Assembly: GCA_025060635.1 (NCBI GenBank)
Contig: JANXBN010000001.1
Coordinates: 753,284-817,283 of the forward strand
DNA length: 64,000 bases
Direction: 5' to 3'
Origin: Candidatus Kryptonium sp.
GTDB taxonomy: Bacteria; Bacteroidota; Ignavibacteria; Kryptoniales; Kryptoniaceae
The notes beneath the pieces were generated by a model. The model searched no databases and was not told the origin of the DNA. It saw only the letters and a list, made by a program, of their open reading frames with translations. The position numbers and the translations under genes are program-made. This document shows positions 41,984 through 50,805 of this stretch, one piece after another. Numbering within the stretch: the stretch's first letter is position 1; each line of letters opens with the position of its first letter.

Positions 41984-43282
41984 TCATTCAATGGGAATTG
42001 AAATAATAAATTCAGTTCCATTACCAGGTTCACTTATAACTTCAATCTTTCCATTGTGGTTTTCAATTATCTTTTTACATATCATCAAACCGTAGCCATG
42101 TCCACCTGGTTTTGTGGTTAAATTGATGTTGAAAAGCTTTTCACGAACTTCTGGCGGAATCCCTGGACCGTTGTCTGCAACTCTTATTTCAATCCTATTA
42201 AATTCTTTATCAAAGTATGTTCTTGTTATTATAGTTGCGTCTTTCCTTGCGTCGGTTGCATTCTTATAAAGATTGATTAATAGTTGTTGAAATTGGAATG
42301 GATCAATGTTAATTGTTGGGATGTCTGGATCAAGTTCCTCTATGAATTTTGCAATTGAGTATCTTGACAATGGTTGAACGAACTGTATCGTTTCTTTTAT
42401 AACATTGTTTATATTGGATGGTTGTTTGTTAGGTTTCATTTCAGCACTATCCAAAAGACCGCGAATGAAGTATTTCATTTTATTTATCCCAGAAAGCAGA
42501 GAAGAGAGGGAGTTGTTAAGTCTTTCATCTTGGGAAATTTTAGATATTTCTCTTGAAATAAGCTTCGCATTGATTGAGATAATTGTCAAATAATTTGAAA
42601 GTTCATGTCCAATTTCAGATGCGAGAGCCCCGCGCGTTGCCATTCTTTCTGCCTTTATCATCGCTTCATTTGCTGATTGCAGGTCAGCATATGCCTTTGA
42701 GAGTTTTTCGTATAATTTTGCGTTCCTTATTGCGATCGCTGCATGACCTGCGAGTATTTCAAAAAGCTGAAGTATCTCGCTTTTGTTAATTTCTGTGACG
42801 CGATTGCTATCAACATATACAACGCCTATTCTTTGCGTTTCAACTCTCAGAGGGACACAAATTATTGTTTTAAGATTAAGGGCAACAATGCTTTCTTTCT
42901 TCATGAAATCATCGTAATTAACAATGTCCTCAATAACTATCGGTTCTCCGCTTGAGTATACATCTTGAACTATACTTTTGCTATACGCAATCGTTTCTTC
43001 ATCAATTGTTTCACCTTTTGAGTTTCTTGCGAGCTCACATTTTAAGGTTTCATCCCCGTTTACGAGGAAGAGACAACCTTTGTCGGCTTTTGCAAGCGAA
43101 ATTAGGTTATCTAAAACGATTTTTAAAACTTCTTCAAGGATAAGTGATGAATTTATCGCTTTGACGACACTTAAAATGATCTCAAGGTTCCTGTGCTTTT
43201 CCCCCTCAAGTTCTTCAATTCTTTTTTTAACATCGGTAATTTTTTTCCTTACTTCTTCAAATATATCAAGATTTTCAAGCAT
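41984..43282 (-). CDS. Soluble GAF-domain histidine kinase
   Basis: A 432-residue cytoplasmic kinase without TM segments. An N-terminal coiled coil (about 8-35) is followed by a GAF domain at about 40-190 (SLAKADKGCLFLV ... VPLRVETQRIGVVYVDS). The His phosphorylation site is in ALASEIGHELSNYLTIISINAKLI. The HATPase has the N box NLYKNATDARKD, the G1 box DNGPGIP and the G2 box GHGYGLMICKKIIENH. I start at ATG 43282 rather than at TTG 43297. No response regulator is adjacent, so the sigma-54 activator at 45799-47214 could be a functional partner although its receiver is degenerate. Confidence 0.88.
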   Translation of the reverse strand: MLENLDIFEEVRKKITDVKKRIEELEGEKHRNLEIILSVVKAINSSLILEEVLKIVLDNLISLAKADKGCLFLVNGDETLKCELARNSKGETIDEETIAYSKSIVQDVYSSGEPIVIEDIVNYDDFMKKESIVALNLKTIICVPLRVETQRIGVVYVDSNRVTEINKSEILQLFEILAGHAAIAIRNAKLYEKLSKAYADLQSANEAMIKAERMATRGALASEIGHELSNYLTIISINAKLISREISKISQDERLNNSLSSLLSGINKMKYFIRGLLDSAEMKPNKQPSNINNVIKETIQFVQPLSRYSIAKFIEELDPDIPTINIDPFQFQQLLINLYKNATDARKDATIITRTYFDKEFNRIEIRVADNGPGIPPEVREKLFNINLTTKPGGHGYGLMICKKIIENHNGKIEVISEPGNGTEFIISIPIE

Positions 43283-43312
43283 TGTTTGATTAAACAAACT
43301 TTATTTTAAATA

Positions 43313-43339
43313 AAGCCGGCGGTTGAAACCGCCGGGCTT
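43313..43339 (-). terminator. GC-rich hairpin between the TPR gene and the kinase gene
   Basis: AAGCCGGCGGTT (43313-43324) pairs with AACCGCCGGGCTT (43327-43339) with one bulged base. In the minus direction the hairpin follows the TPR gene stop and is followed by TATTTAAAATAA. It probably lowers read-through into the kinase gene. Confidence 0.65.
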
Positions 43340-43352
43340 GATTAAATTAATT

Positions 43353-44600
43353 TTATCCCTTTAGCTCTGTCAATTCAGCTTGGATTCGCGCAATGTAGGA
43401 TTTAACCTTAATTTTCTTAAAGTATTTGAGTGATGAATTCAACGACTGCTTGGCTTTATCAATTTGTTCCTGTTTTTTGTAAAGTTGACTTAATTCATAA
43501 TAAGTTTCACCAAGGTTAAGCCAGTTTTTAAATTCAAGATTTAGATCAATTGCCGTCTTGAAGTAGCTCTCCGCAAGTTGAAGGTTGCCGTGTTCAGTCT
43601 GAATAAGTCCTAAGATCCTATAAGCATCCGCAATGCTTTGCCTATCTCCAAGTTTGTAGAATATATCAAGCGATCGTGTGACATATGCCGTCGCTAATGG
43701 TAGATCTTTGATTTTCACATAAGCCTCTGCTTTTCCGAGATAGGTAAGTGCAAGCATATAGGTATCCTCAAGCCTTTGTGCAAGCTCAATACTTTTATCA
43801 AATTCCTTTACCGCAGCGTCATATTCACCTTTATGAATCAATGTGATTCCGATGTTATGATATGTTTGTGCAAGCCGTAATGCATCGCCTCTTTTTTCAA
43901 GTCGTGGCAATGCCTGTTGAAAGTGTGAAATAGCTTTGTCCCAATTTCCGCGCATGCTCTCAATTATTCCGAGGTTTATATGCAATCTCGCGATCAATTC
44001 TTCATTTTTTGTCTTTTCAGCTCGTTTGAGTGCTTGGTTGAAATATACAGTTCCAAAATCATAACGACCGCTCTCATAAAATGCAATTCCAAGTCCATTC
44101 TCGCATAAAGCAATTCCATCGGTATTTCTCAACTTTTGATAAATTTTCAAACCTTGTTTTAATGCTGAAACCGCATCATTTAATTCGTTTTGCTTTGTTT
44201 TAACCTCACCTATCTTGACATATGCCTTTGCTCTTATCTCGTCAAATTCACGACCTTTCCCAGCTCTTTTTATAACAAGCAGAAAACAGTTTTCCGCTTT
44301 ATCAAATTCTCCGTATGTCAAACAAATATCACCTATATCAAAGCACATCTGTATGAACTTAAACTGATCAAGATATTCAACTGATAAACTTAACAAAGTA
44401 TCAAACTTAATTTCACTTATTATTTCTTCTTGAATCTCCGGCTCAACCGCAAGCCTGCTTTTAGCTTGATTTAAATCGGTGGCAAGGTTTTCCTCGCGCT
44501 CTTTCACTATTTGATTAAATTTTTTAAGGAAGTCGTCCCCGCAGTATCTGCGGGCGACGGCTATAACTTTATCAAGAAAACTTGATTTAACTCTTTTCAT
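43353..44600 (-). CDS. Cytoplasmic tetratricopeptide (TPR) repeat protein
   Basis: From ATG 44600 the protein has 415 residues. The N-terminal helical part is followed by about seven TPR units at about 85-405, for example ARLHINLGIIESMRGNWDKAISHFQQAL and AQTYHNIGITLIHKGEYDAAVKEFDKSI. No signal or catalytic domain is seen. An upstream ATG (44618) is in frame, but its codons coincide with the ribosome site AAGGAGG, which serves the 44600 start. TPR units of this type resemble those of the large kinase at 47207 and of Rap/LuxR-type sensors, so a protein-binding signalling role is likely. Confidence 0.85.
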   Translation of the reverse strand: MKRVKSSFLDKVIAVARRYCGDDFLKKFNQIVKEREENLATDLNQAKSRLAVEPEIQEEIISEIKFDTLLSLSVEYLDQFKFIQMCFDIGDICLTYGEFDKAENCFLLVIKRAGKGREFDEIRAKAYVKIGEVKTKQNELNDAVSALKQGLKIYQKLRNTDGIALCENGLGIAFYESGRYDFGTVYFNQALKRAEKTKNEELIARLHINLGIIESMRGNWDKAISHFQQALPRLEKRGDALRLAQTYHNIGITLIHKGEYDAAVKEFDKSIELAQRLEDTYMLALTYLGKAEAYVKIKDLPLATAYVTRSLDIFYKLGDRQSIADAYRILGLIQTEHGNLQLAESYFKTAIDLNLEFKNWLNLGETYYELSQLYKKQEQIDKAKQSLNSSLKYFKKIKVKSYIARIQAELTELKG

Positions 44601-44636
44601 AACATTTGCCTCCTTCATTATAAATGTTTAGAAAAA

Positions 44637-45194
44637 TTACCATGACCATCCATATCTTGAGAAGTGATTCGTCTGGAAGCTAATAGTTTGTTTGCTGGTG
44701 TTAACCGTTACTGGGCTATTGACATATTCCCAGTTCCCTGTTTCAGGGTTGTACCAAACTGGTTTTAAGTCGTAAGGTGATCTGCCACCAAGATCAACTC
44801 CAGCATATGAGAGCGTGATTGTGACATTCTTGTTGAATGTCATGCTTGGGTTGAATTCAACAGCTGCATAATCACCACCGAGAACTTCAACAGTGACATA
44901 AGTTGGTTTGCTAACTGCACCAGCAGGGATATAAACGGAATTATTATAAGTTTTCTTCCCACCAACTATCGCATCTTTAAACGGGAATACCCATTTACCA
45001 TCAAATCCTTTCTTCGCTAGAATTTCTTGTTTAAACTCATCGCTCCATTTCAAAAGATTAATTTGCCCATCTCTGTTAACAATTCTCGGCTTACCAGTTG
45101 AAACTCCAACTGGGTTGTCTGCGCAACCTGACAAGAAGAATGTGAAGCTGAGAATGAAAAGAATAACGCCAAGAGTTGAAATGAAGCGCCTCAT
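44637..45194 (-). CDS. Lipoprotein with ZU5-like beta domain
   Basis: A 185-residue lipoprotein whose signal ends in the lipobox FLSGC (Cys24), followed by ADNPVG. The segment SVYIPAGAVSKPTYVTVEVLGGDYAAVEFNPSMTFNKNVTITLSY (about 86-131) resembles ZU5-type domains found in surface proteins. The C-terminus ends with QTNHFSRYGWSW. A very strong ribosome site (AAGGAGG) precedes the ATG, so high expression is expected. It heads the unit lipoprotein-TPR-kinase. The function is unknown. Confidence 0.8.
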   Translation of the reverse strand: MRRFISTLGVILFILSFTFFLSGCADNPVGVSTGKPRIVNRDGQINLLKWSDEFKQEILAKKGFDGKWVFPFKDAIVGGKKTYNNSVYIPAGAVSKPTYVTVEVLGGDYAAVEFNPSMTFNKNVTITLSYAGVDLGGRSPYDLKPVWYNPETGNWEYVNSPVTVNTSKQTISFQTNHFSRYGWSW

Positions 45195-45640
45195 GGCATC
45201 CTCCTTAATTTTAGTTTGACATTTAGTTTAGTTGTTATTTTACAAACACAATTCAACAAAAAACTCATTCTTAAGATAACACCATAGATTTAACAGCAAA
45301 CAATGGTAATGCTAAAACCAAAAGACAAAGCAGCAAACACCATATGAACACTTTATCAATCTTAGCGAGGATAACAACACAAATCCAAAAATAATCAAAC
45401 TTTGAAAGTAAGGTCTTAAGTAAACAATGTCATATCATATTTTTCCACAAACCTCCAGAACACACTCTATACTTGTTTTCCTAACAGATTTGTAAAGAAC
45501 TAAAGATCACATTTTTTGAGATTTCGTTGCGATTAAGAATAATCGCTTTCTTTTCAAGGATAGAATCAACGCACGCTCCGAAATGTGGAATTTCACGATC
45601 ACTTTAAATATGTAAAGAACAAACTCTATAAAAAGATTTT

Positions 45641-45656
45641 TCAAAGATTATGCCAA
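45641..45656 (-). promoter_or_regulatory. Sigma-54-like promoter ahead of the lipoprotein/TPR/kinase unit
   Basis: Read on the minus strand, 45656-45641 is TTGGCATAATCTTTGA. The -24 box TTGGCA and the -12 TTG are at the right spacing; C to T in the -24 box and A instead of C in the -12 box are deviations. The predicted start is near 45629, leaving a leader of about 435 nt. The gene for a sigma-54 activator lies directly upstream. Confidence 0.5.
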
Positions 45657-45705
45657 ATTCTTTGGGGATTGTGGAATTTGCTGTAAATCAATTGTTTTTA
45701 GAGAT

Positions 45706-45795
45706 AAGTTAAACGGTTCAGTTAACTTTGTTTTCCATTTTTGTAAAGTCGTGTAATAAATTGTTGCAACGAAATGTTGCAGTGTGTAATAAATT
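45706..45795. repeat. Cluster of inverted and direct repeats at enhancer distance
   Basis: AAGTTAA (45706-45712) and TTAACTT (45722-45728) form an inverted repeat with 9 bp between. TGCAAC (45765-45770) and GTTGCA (45776-45781) form another. GTGTAATAAATT occurs at 45751-45762 and 45784-45795, 33 bp apart, about three helical turns. Relative to a start near 45629 these elements sit between about -77 and -166, as expected for enhancer sites of the adjacent activator. Confidence 0.5.
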
Positions 45796-45798
45796 ATT

Positions 45799-47214
45799 TC
45801 AGTTGATGGATATGCGATATTTCTTTATGAGGCGGTCAAGTCGTGGGCGAGAGATCCCAAGAATTCGTGAGGCGCGAGTTTTGTTCCAGGAAACTTTCGT
45901 AAGGACGGATTTTATTAGCTCTCTTTCAATATTTCTTAAGCTTGCGGATTCAAGAGGTAATGTTATTTGTATATTTGAGGAGGTTTCAGCTGAAAGTTGG
46001 ATTGAGGGCTCGCTCATTTTTTCAAGTAGAAATTTAAAATCATCTGTCGTCAGATATTCGTTGTCTGTTAAAATAACTGCTTTTTCTATAGCGTGTCTTA
46101 GTTCTCTTACATTTCCAGGCCAGGTATGTTTTTTTAATAAGGCCTTTGCCTCTGGGCTTAAACCTTTGACCTTTGGATGATTTTGACGATAAAGCTCGTT
46201 GAATTTGTTTATATAGTAATCCGCAATTAGAAATATATCATCTCCTCTTTCACGAAGTGGAGGTAAGTAGATCGGCAGAAGCATCAATCTATAATATAAA
46301 TCTCGTCTGAATTTATTTTCTTCAACAAGTTTTTCAAGATCCTTGTTTGTTGCAGCGATGATTCTTCCTTCAAATTTTAGCACTTCAACGCCACCGACCC
46401 TTCTGAAAGTTTTATCTTCAAGAACTTTTAAAATTTTCCCTTGTAAATTAAAATCAAGATCTCCTATTTCATCAAGGAAGATAGTTCCTCCATTTGCAAC
46501 CTCAAATAAACCAATTTTTCTGTCTTTTGCATCTGTGAAGGCTCCCTTTTCATGACCAAACAATTCCGATTCAAGAAGTGTCGCTGGTATTGAAGCGCAA
46601 TTTATTTCAACCATTGGTTTAATGTCTGGATATGTATTTTGATGAATTATGTGTGCAATCATATTTTTCCCTGTTCCAGTTTCTCCTATGATTAGAACGG
46701 TTAAATCTTTGTGTTCAATTGCTTTTCTCACGAGATTAAGAACTTCTTTCATCTTTTCAGAATTACCAATCAGGTTGCTGAAGTCAAATTGATCTTTTCT
46801 TATGCTTAGAAATTTTTCTTTATCACTTTCTGTTTTCCATTCGTTAGCTTTGCTTTTTATAAAATCAGAAAATGATGTGCTTTCCTCCGGCATTGAAAAG
46901 TATGATGAAACACCAAGTTTTATAAGTTTAACGGCTAAAGCGTATGATTTCATGTAGTCAACACAAGCTATGTTGCGCGAGTCAAGTTGTTCAACTGCTG
47001 TTTCAAGAAGCATTTCATCCCCTTTGTTGGATATAGCAATTATTGTAAGGTTCGGTCTTTGGAACAATGCCCTTTTTAAAGAATTATAGGATGATATCAA
47101 GTTGATCTCAAAATAGCCTTCTTCAATCGGAATAAATTTTTTTACATCTTCTAATGTTGCCCTACTTGTGCTTATGAGAAAAATTTTGAATTTGTCGTTC
47201 ACTTCTTCAAACAC
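45799..47214 (-). CDS. Sigma-54 activator with pseudo-receiver domain
   Basis: A 471-residue activator. The N-terminal 1-130 has the shape of a receiver domain (FKIFLISTSRATLEDV ... LTIIAISNKGDEMLL ... VSSYFSMPE) but lacks the acidic pair and the phospho-acceptor Asp, where AISNKG stands. The AAA+ part has Walker A GETGTGKN, the loop GAFTDA and Walker B GGTIFLDEIGDLD. The Fis-like helix-turn-helix is KVSWNKTRASRILGISRPRLDRLIKKYRI. It overlaps the kinase-ATPase-TPR gene by 8 nt, so control by that protein rather than by phosphorelay is likely. Confidence 0.92.
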   Translation of the reverse strand: MFEEVNDKFKIFLISTSRATLEDVKKFIPIEEGYFEINLISSYNSLKRALFQRPNLTIIAISNKGDEMLLETAVEQLDSRNIACVDYMKSYALAVKLIKLGVSSYFSMPEESTSFSDFIKSKANEWKTESDKEKFLSIRKDQFDFSNLIGNSEKMKEVLNLVRKAIEHKDLTVLIIGETGTGKNMIAHIIHQNTYPDIKPMVEINCASIPATLLESELFGHEKGAFTDAKDRKIGLFEVANGGTIFLDEIGDLDFNLQGKILKVLEDKTFRRVGGVEVLKFEGRIIAATNKDLEKLVEENKFRRDLYYRLMLLPIYLPPLRERGDDIFLIADYYINKFNELYRQNHPKVKGLSPEAKALLKKHTWPGNVRELRHAIEKAVILTDNEYLTTDDFKFLLEKMSEPSIQLSAETSSNIQITLPLESASLRNIERELIKSVLTKVSWNKTRASRILGISRPRLDRLIKKYRISIN

Positions 47215-50200
47215 TTAAATTTTGTAATGTTTTTACAAATCTTTCGTTTTCAACATCTCGGATGTAGGTTTTGACAAATTCTGGTGTTTTAATTCGGTGA
47301 AGCAACTCTTGAAATGTCGTCAGAGCCATTTCAAAATATTGTAAAAATTTAACTTCAATTCCTCTTTTTTTATAACTATGAGCAAGCGTGAGATAAATTT
47401 TCCATTTGGGTTCAAAAAATTCTTGCCCGAGAAATTCAACTGATTTATTAAGATATCTAAGAGCAAGTGGATTGTTCTTGTTTTCATATCCAAGAGAAAT
47501 GAGAAAGAATAAAAGCGCTTTTGAGTTCATATCTTCAATCTGGTCGGCGTAGCTTTCGGCAATTGAAATTATTGCATCAAAGCTTTTCAGTCCATTTGCC
47601 ACATAATTTAATTTGAGAAGATAAGTTAAAATTTTCAAGTAAAGTTCCGGAGTTTGTTTGACACTTTCATGGTTTAAAAGTTTAAGAAATGAAGATTCAG
47701 ATGTGTCAAAGTTTCTCTTCTTCATTTCAAGCACTGCTTTGTAAAAATCAATTAAAACGAGTGGAATTGATATACATTTTTGAATTGTTTCGTTTAAAAT
47801 CATCTCAGCGTTATTTATATCTCCAGCGTAGAGGTAAAGTGTGATAAGAAGCATATTCGTTTCGCATAAGCCGTCGGAATTATTTGTCTTTATATGTAAA
47901 TCCTGTGCCTCTTTTATGTTCTTATAAGCTTCTTCAAGCCTAAATTCATCAATCATTGCTTCTCCTATGTTCCCGAGGACATTTGCAATTCCTGGAATAT
48001 CGTTTATGGTTCTATATATCGTGAGCGCCTTTTGGTAGTTTTCAATCGCCTTATCGTAATTTTTTCTCTTGAAATGGCTTATTCCGATGTTGTTATAGAT
48101 GTGGGCGCTTTGAGTTATGTTTCCAGTTTTTTCGGAAATCTCAAGAGCTTTTTTCCAATATGATATCGCCTCATCATATCTTCCATTTATGCTATGAAAG
48201 TTTGCAATGTTGTTGTATCCAGCGATTATTTTAAGAGGATATTTCTTTTCAAGTCGGTATTTCAAACTTAACTCAAAATAAATTTTAGCTTTCTCTTCCT
48301 GGTCTTTTATTTGTGAGATTATTCCCAGTCCTGCGTAAAAGTCCCCTATGATTTCAGTTTTATCAATGAAACGAAGTATTTTTTCAAATTCCAGAGATTT
48401 TAACAACTCAAGTGCTGTATCAATTTTCCCAGTTGATGCGAATATTTGAGAAACTTTAATGATGACTCTTATTTTTTCATAAAGCGTCGCAACTCTTTTG
48501 AATTGTTTTTCTAAAATCTCCATTGCGATATCCGTGTTCCCAAGACGGAAATACGCTTCGGACATTAATTCAAAAGCTTGGATGTCATCAAGTCCTTCAA
48601 GTATGGAAATTGCGTCTTTGTAGTTTCCAATTTGAACATATAAATCAGCAAGTTTTAATCTGAATGATGGTTTTAAATAATTCGGTAAAAGTTCAAAAAT
48701 TTCCTTCAGGAGATTTGCTGCTTTTTTAAATTCACCTTTTGATATAAGATTTTCAATCCCTTTTTCAGCGAATTTGCTTATGCCTTCTTTATCGCCCGCC
48801 TTTGAAAAATGATATAAAACTTTGTCCGTATTTTTTTCACCTTCACTTTTTAAATAAGCCTGAGCATAAGCAATGTGAGATGTTTTTCTTGTTTGATCGT
48901 CAAGATGGTTTTCTATATGTTTTTTTAGAGCTTTATATGCGATTGAAGCTTTATCGTTTTCAATTTTGATAACACCAAAGCTCTGAAGCTGAAGAAGGTG
49001 TGAAAATATATCCGACTTGAAAATTTCAGATAAAATTTCAATTTCAACTGGTTCATCGGCCAAACTTAAAATGTTAAGAATTTCTCTTTGCTTATATGAA
49101 AATTGTTCTACTCTGTTTAGGATTTCGTCAAATTTCGCTTCCGCAATTTTGGAAATTTTTATCGTTTTCCCAGATTCTCTATCAGTGATGTAGTGTGAGA
49201 AAATTTCAATCACTGCTGATATGCCATCGGTATATTCAATCAACATTTCCGCAAGCTCTTCAATTTCCTGTGGCTCAAGATCAAAGTGAACAAAAAGGTA
49301 ATTTTTCAGTTCGTCAATCTTGAGTGGGCGAATGAAAATCCTTTCGGATTCCGGAACAATTGATGTAAGGGGTTCAGCGTCATCACAAGCTACGAAAATA
49401 GATATGTTTTTTCGCGTGAACTTTTCTGGTAAGAAAAAGGATTTGATGAAAATTTCGGATAATGGTTCGGATAAACTTATGTTATCAAACAATACGGCTA
49501 CTGGGAAAATAGAAGATGCGTTTAAAATCAACTCTTGTAGAAATCTTGAAAATTCTATGACAGTGTGAGAATTTACATTTTTTTCATCTTTGAGATTTTC
49601 AATTTTAAGTCGCAAATCTGGAGATAGGTTTGATATGAGCGGGGATTTGATGATGTAATCTAATGTTTTTTGAAAGTTTATCTCTGTTATCCATAATGTT
49701 TCAAATCCAATTATTTTCGCTTCGGTATTTATGTATCTCAAAAGCGATGTCTTTCCAAGACCATCTGCGCCAGAGATTATAGCTATTTTGCCAGTTGATT
49801 GAAGGGATGATTTAAGGATTTCACTTGCTTTTTTTAGTATCTCATCCTTGCCGAAAGGTTTCCTGACTTTGAAATTTTTAGGCTCTTTTATGTCAGGTGA
49901 TAGTTTTTTGAGTGTTTGTATAACTTGAAGTAGATTTTGGGGTCTTTGCGAAGGATAGGGAGCAAGCATTGAGTTAAGAAGTTTCTGAATCTCCTCTGGA
50001 AGATCGGGGGAATAAATCTGTTTTGTTGAAAAATGCCATTTGATGATCTTAACCGGATCGTCGCTTGTATCAAAGGGGAGTTTTTCGGTTAGTAAGTAAA
50101 AAAATAAAATTCCCAAGGAATAAATGTCTGCTCTATGATCAAATTTATCGCCACGCAAAATTTCAGGTGCTATGTATAGAAGTGTTCCAGCTGGTAAATT

Positions 50201-50689
50201 TTCTGGATCTATTTTTTCATATCCAATCGCAAGTCCGAGGTCTGTGATTTTAACTGTTTTGGTTGCTGAATCAATCAATAAGTTTTCTGGCTTTAGGTCT
50301 CTGTGTACAAAACCGGCCTTGTGAACTATGTGTAAGGCGTGACAAATTTGACAGATAAGTTGAATTTTATCTTTGAGAGTTTCGTTTGAGAAAAATTTCA
50401 CAACATCTTGTATGTCGCAGTATTCAAGGGCGAGAAATTTCCTTGACATAAAATTTGGATCGTCGCAGGTTCTCACAGTTCCGAAGTCGTAGACGGAGAT
50501 TATATTCGGGTGTTCAAATTGTGTTGTGATTTTATATTCATTGGCAATTTTTTCTTCTAAAATTGGATCTGGTTTTGCGATTTTTAATGCAACTATTTTT
50601 CCAGTTAGATTATCAAGAGATTTAAAAACCTCGGCGATTGCGCCTTGCCCTATTTTTGATATTATTTCGTACCTCTCGTTGATAAACAA
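47207..50689 (-). CDS. Large Ser/Thr kinase - AAA/NACHT-like ATPase - TPR signalling protein
   Basis: About 1160 residues. The N-terminal Hanks-type kinase has the Gly loop ISKIGQGAIAEVF, Lys in VALKIAK, catalytic HRDLKPENLL, DLG in place of DFG and the APE-region YIAPEIL. A P-loop ATPase domain follows (IAIISGADGLGKTSLLRYI, sensor region LFDNIS). A long C-terminal array of TPR units includes AHIYNNIGISHFKRKNYDKAIENYQKAL. The layout is that of STAND-type receptors fused to a kinase. The frame is open up to 50806, but its only early starts are TTG codons, and that position coincides with the buk start. I place the start at TTG 50689, just before FINERYEII. Confidence 0.85.
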   Translation of the reverse strand: MFINERYEIISKIGQGAIAEVFKSLDNLTGKIVALKIAKPDPILEEKIANEYKITTQFEHPNIISVYDFGTVRTCDDPNFMSRKFLALEYCDIQDVVKFFSNETLKDKIQLICQICHALHIVHKAGFVHRDLKPENLLIDSATKTVKITDLGLAIGYEKIDPENLPAGTLLYIAPEILRGDKFDHRADIYSLGILFFYLLTEKLPFDTSDDPVKIIKWHFSTKQIYSPDLPEEIQKLLNSMLAPYPSQRPQNLLQVIQTLKKLSPDIKEPKNFKVRKPFGKDEILKKASEILKSSLQSTGKIAIISGADGLGKTSLLRYINTEAKIIGFETLWITEINFQKTLDYIIKSPLISNLSPDLRLKIENLKDEKNVNSHTVIEFSRFLQELILNASSIFPVAVLFDNISLSEPLSEIFIKSFFLPEKFTRKNISIFVACDDAEPLTSIVPESERIFIRPLKIDELKNYLFVHFDLEPQEIEELAEMLIEYTDGISAVIEIFSHYITDRESGKTIKISKIAEAKFDEILNRVEQFSYKQREILNILSLADEPVEIEILSEIFKSDIFSHLLQLQSFGVIKIENDKASIAYKALKKHIENHLDDQTRKTSHIAYAQAYLKSEGEKNTDKVLYHFSKAGDKEGISKFAEKGIENLISKGEFKKAANLLKEIFELLPNYLKPSFRLKLADLYVQIGNYKDAISILEGLDDIQAFELMSEAYFRLGNTDIAMEILEKQFKRVATLYEKIRVIIKVSQIFASTGKIDTALELLKSLEFEKILRFIDKTEIIGDFYAGLGIISQIKDQEEKAKIYFELSLKYRLEKKYPLKIIAGYNNIANFHSINGRYDEAISYWKKALEISEKTGNITQSAHIYNNIGISHFKRKNYDKAIENYQKALTIYRTINDIPGIANVLGNIGEAMIDEFRLEEAYKNIKEAQDLHIKTNNSDGLCETNMLLITLYLYAGDINNAEMILNETIQKCISIPLVLIDFYKAVLEMKKRNFDTSESSFLKLLNHESVKQTPELYLKILTYLLKLNYVANGLKSFDAIISIAESYADQIEDMNSKALLFFLISLGYENKNNPLALRYLNKSVEFLGQEFFEPKWKIYLTLAHSYKKRGIEVKFLQYFEMALTTFQELLHRIKTPEFVKTYIRDVENERFVKTLQNLSV

Positions 50690-50711
50690 GGTTTGTGGGA
50701 ATTTGTTTTTA

Positions 50712-50743
50712 TTTGTTAAATTAGCAACGGATTTTAAATTTAG
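50712..50743 (+). promoter_or_regulatory. Predicted promoter of the butyrate kinase gene
   Basis: TTTG (50712-50715), 19 bp, TAAATTTAG (50735-50743) fits the Bacteroidota-type TTTG-N19-TAnnTTTG with one mismatch. It would start transcription near 50750, about 55 nt before buk. The same box shape is seen before idi. Confidence 0.45.
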
Positions 50744-50805
50744 CAAAAGTAGGCGATGGAAATGTAAAGCAACCAATGCTTTAAAAAAATAAATTCGTAA
50801 TTCCA

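Larger units (their letters stand above)
45195..45798. other. 604-bp intergenic region rich in repeats, with a sigma-54-like promoter
   Basis: I see no gene. The region contains a sigma-54-like promoter on the minus strand (45641-45656) and inverted repeats at 45529-45546, 45706-45728 and 45765-45781. Direct repeats are TGTAAAGAAC (45491-45500 and 45611-45620) and GTGTAATAAATT (45751-45762 and 45784-45795). Between the promoter and the lipoprotein start lie about 435 nt that could be an untranslated leader or hold a small RNA. Confidence 0.6.

Noticed and set aside
42374-43289. Several plus-strand open frames opposite the GAF histidine kinase gene
   Set aside because: They are antisense to a clear kinase gene and show no family features.
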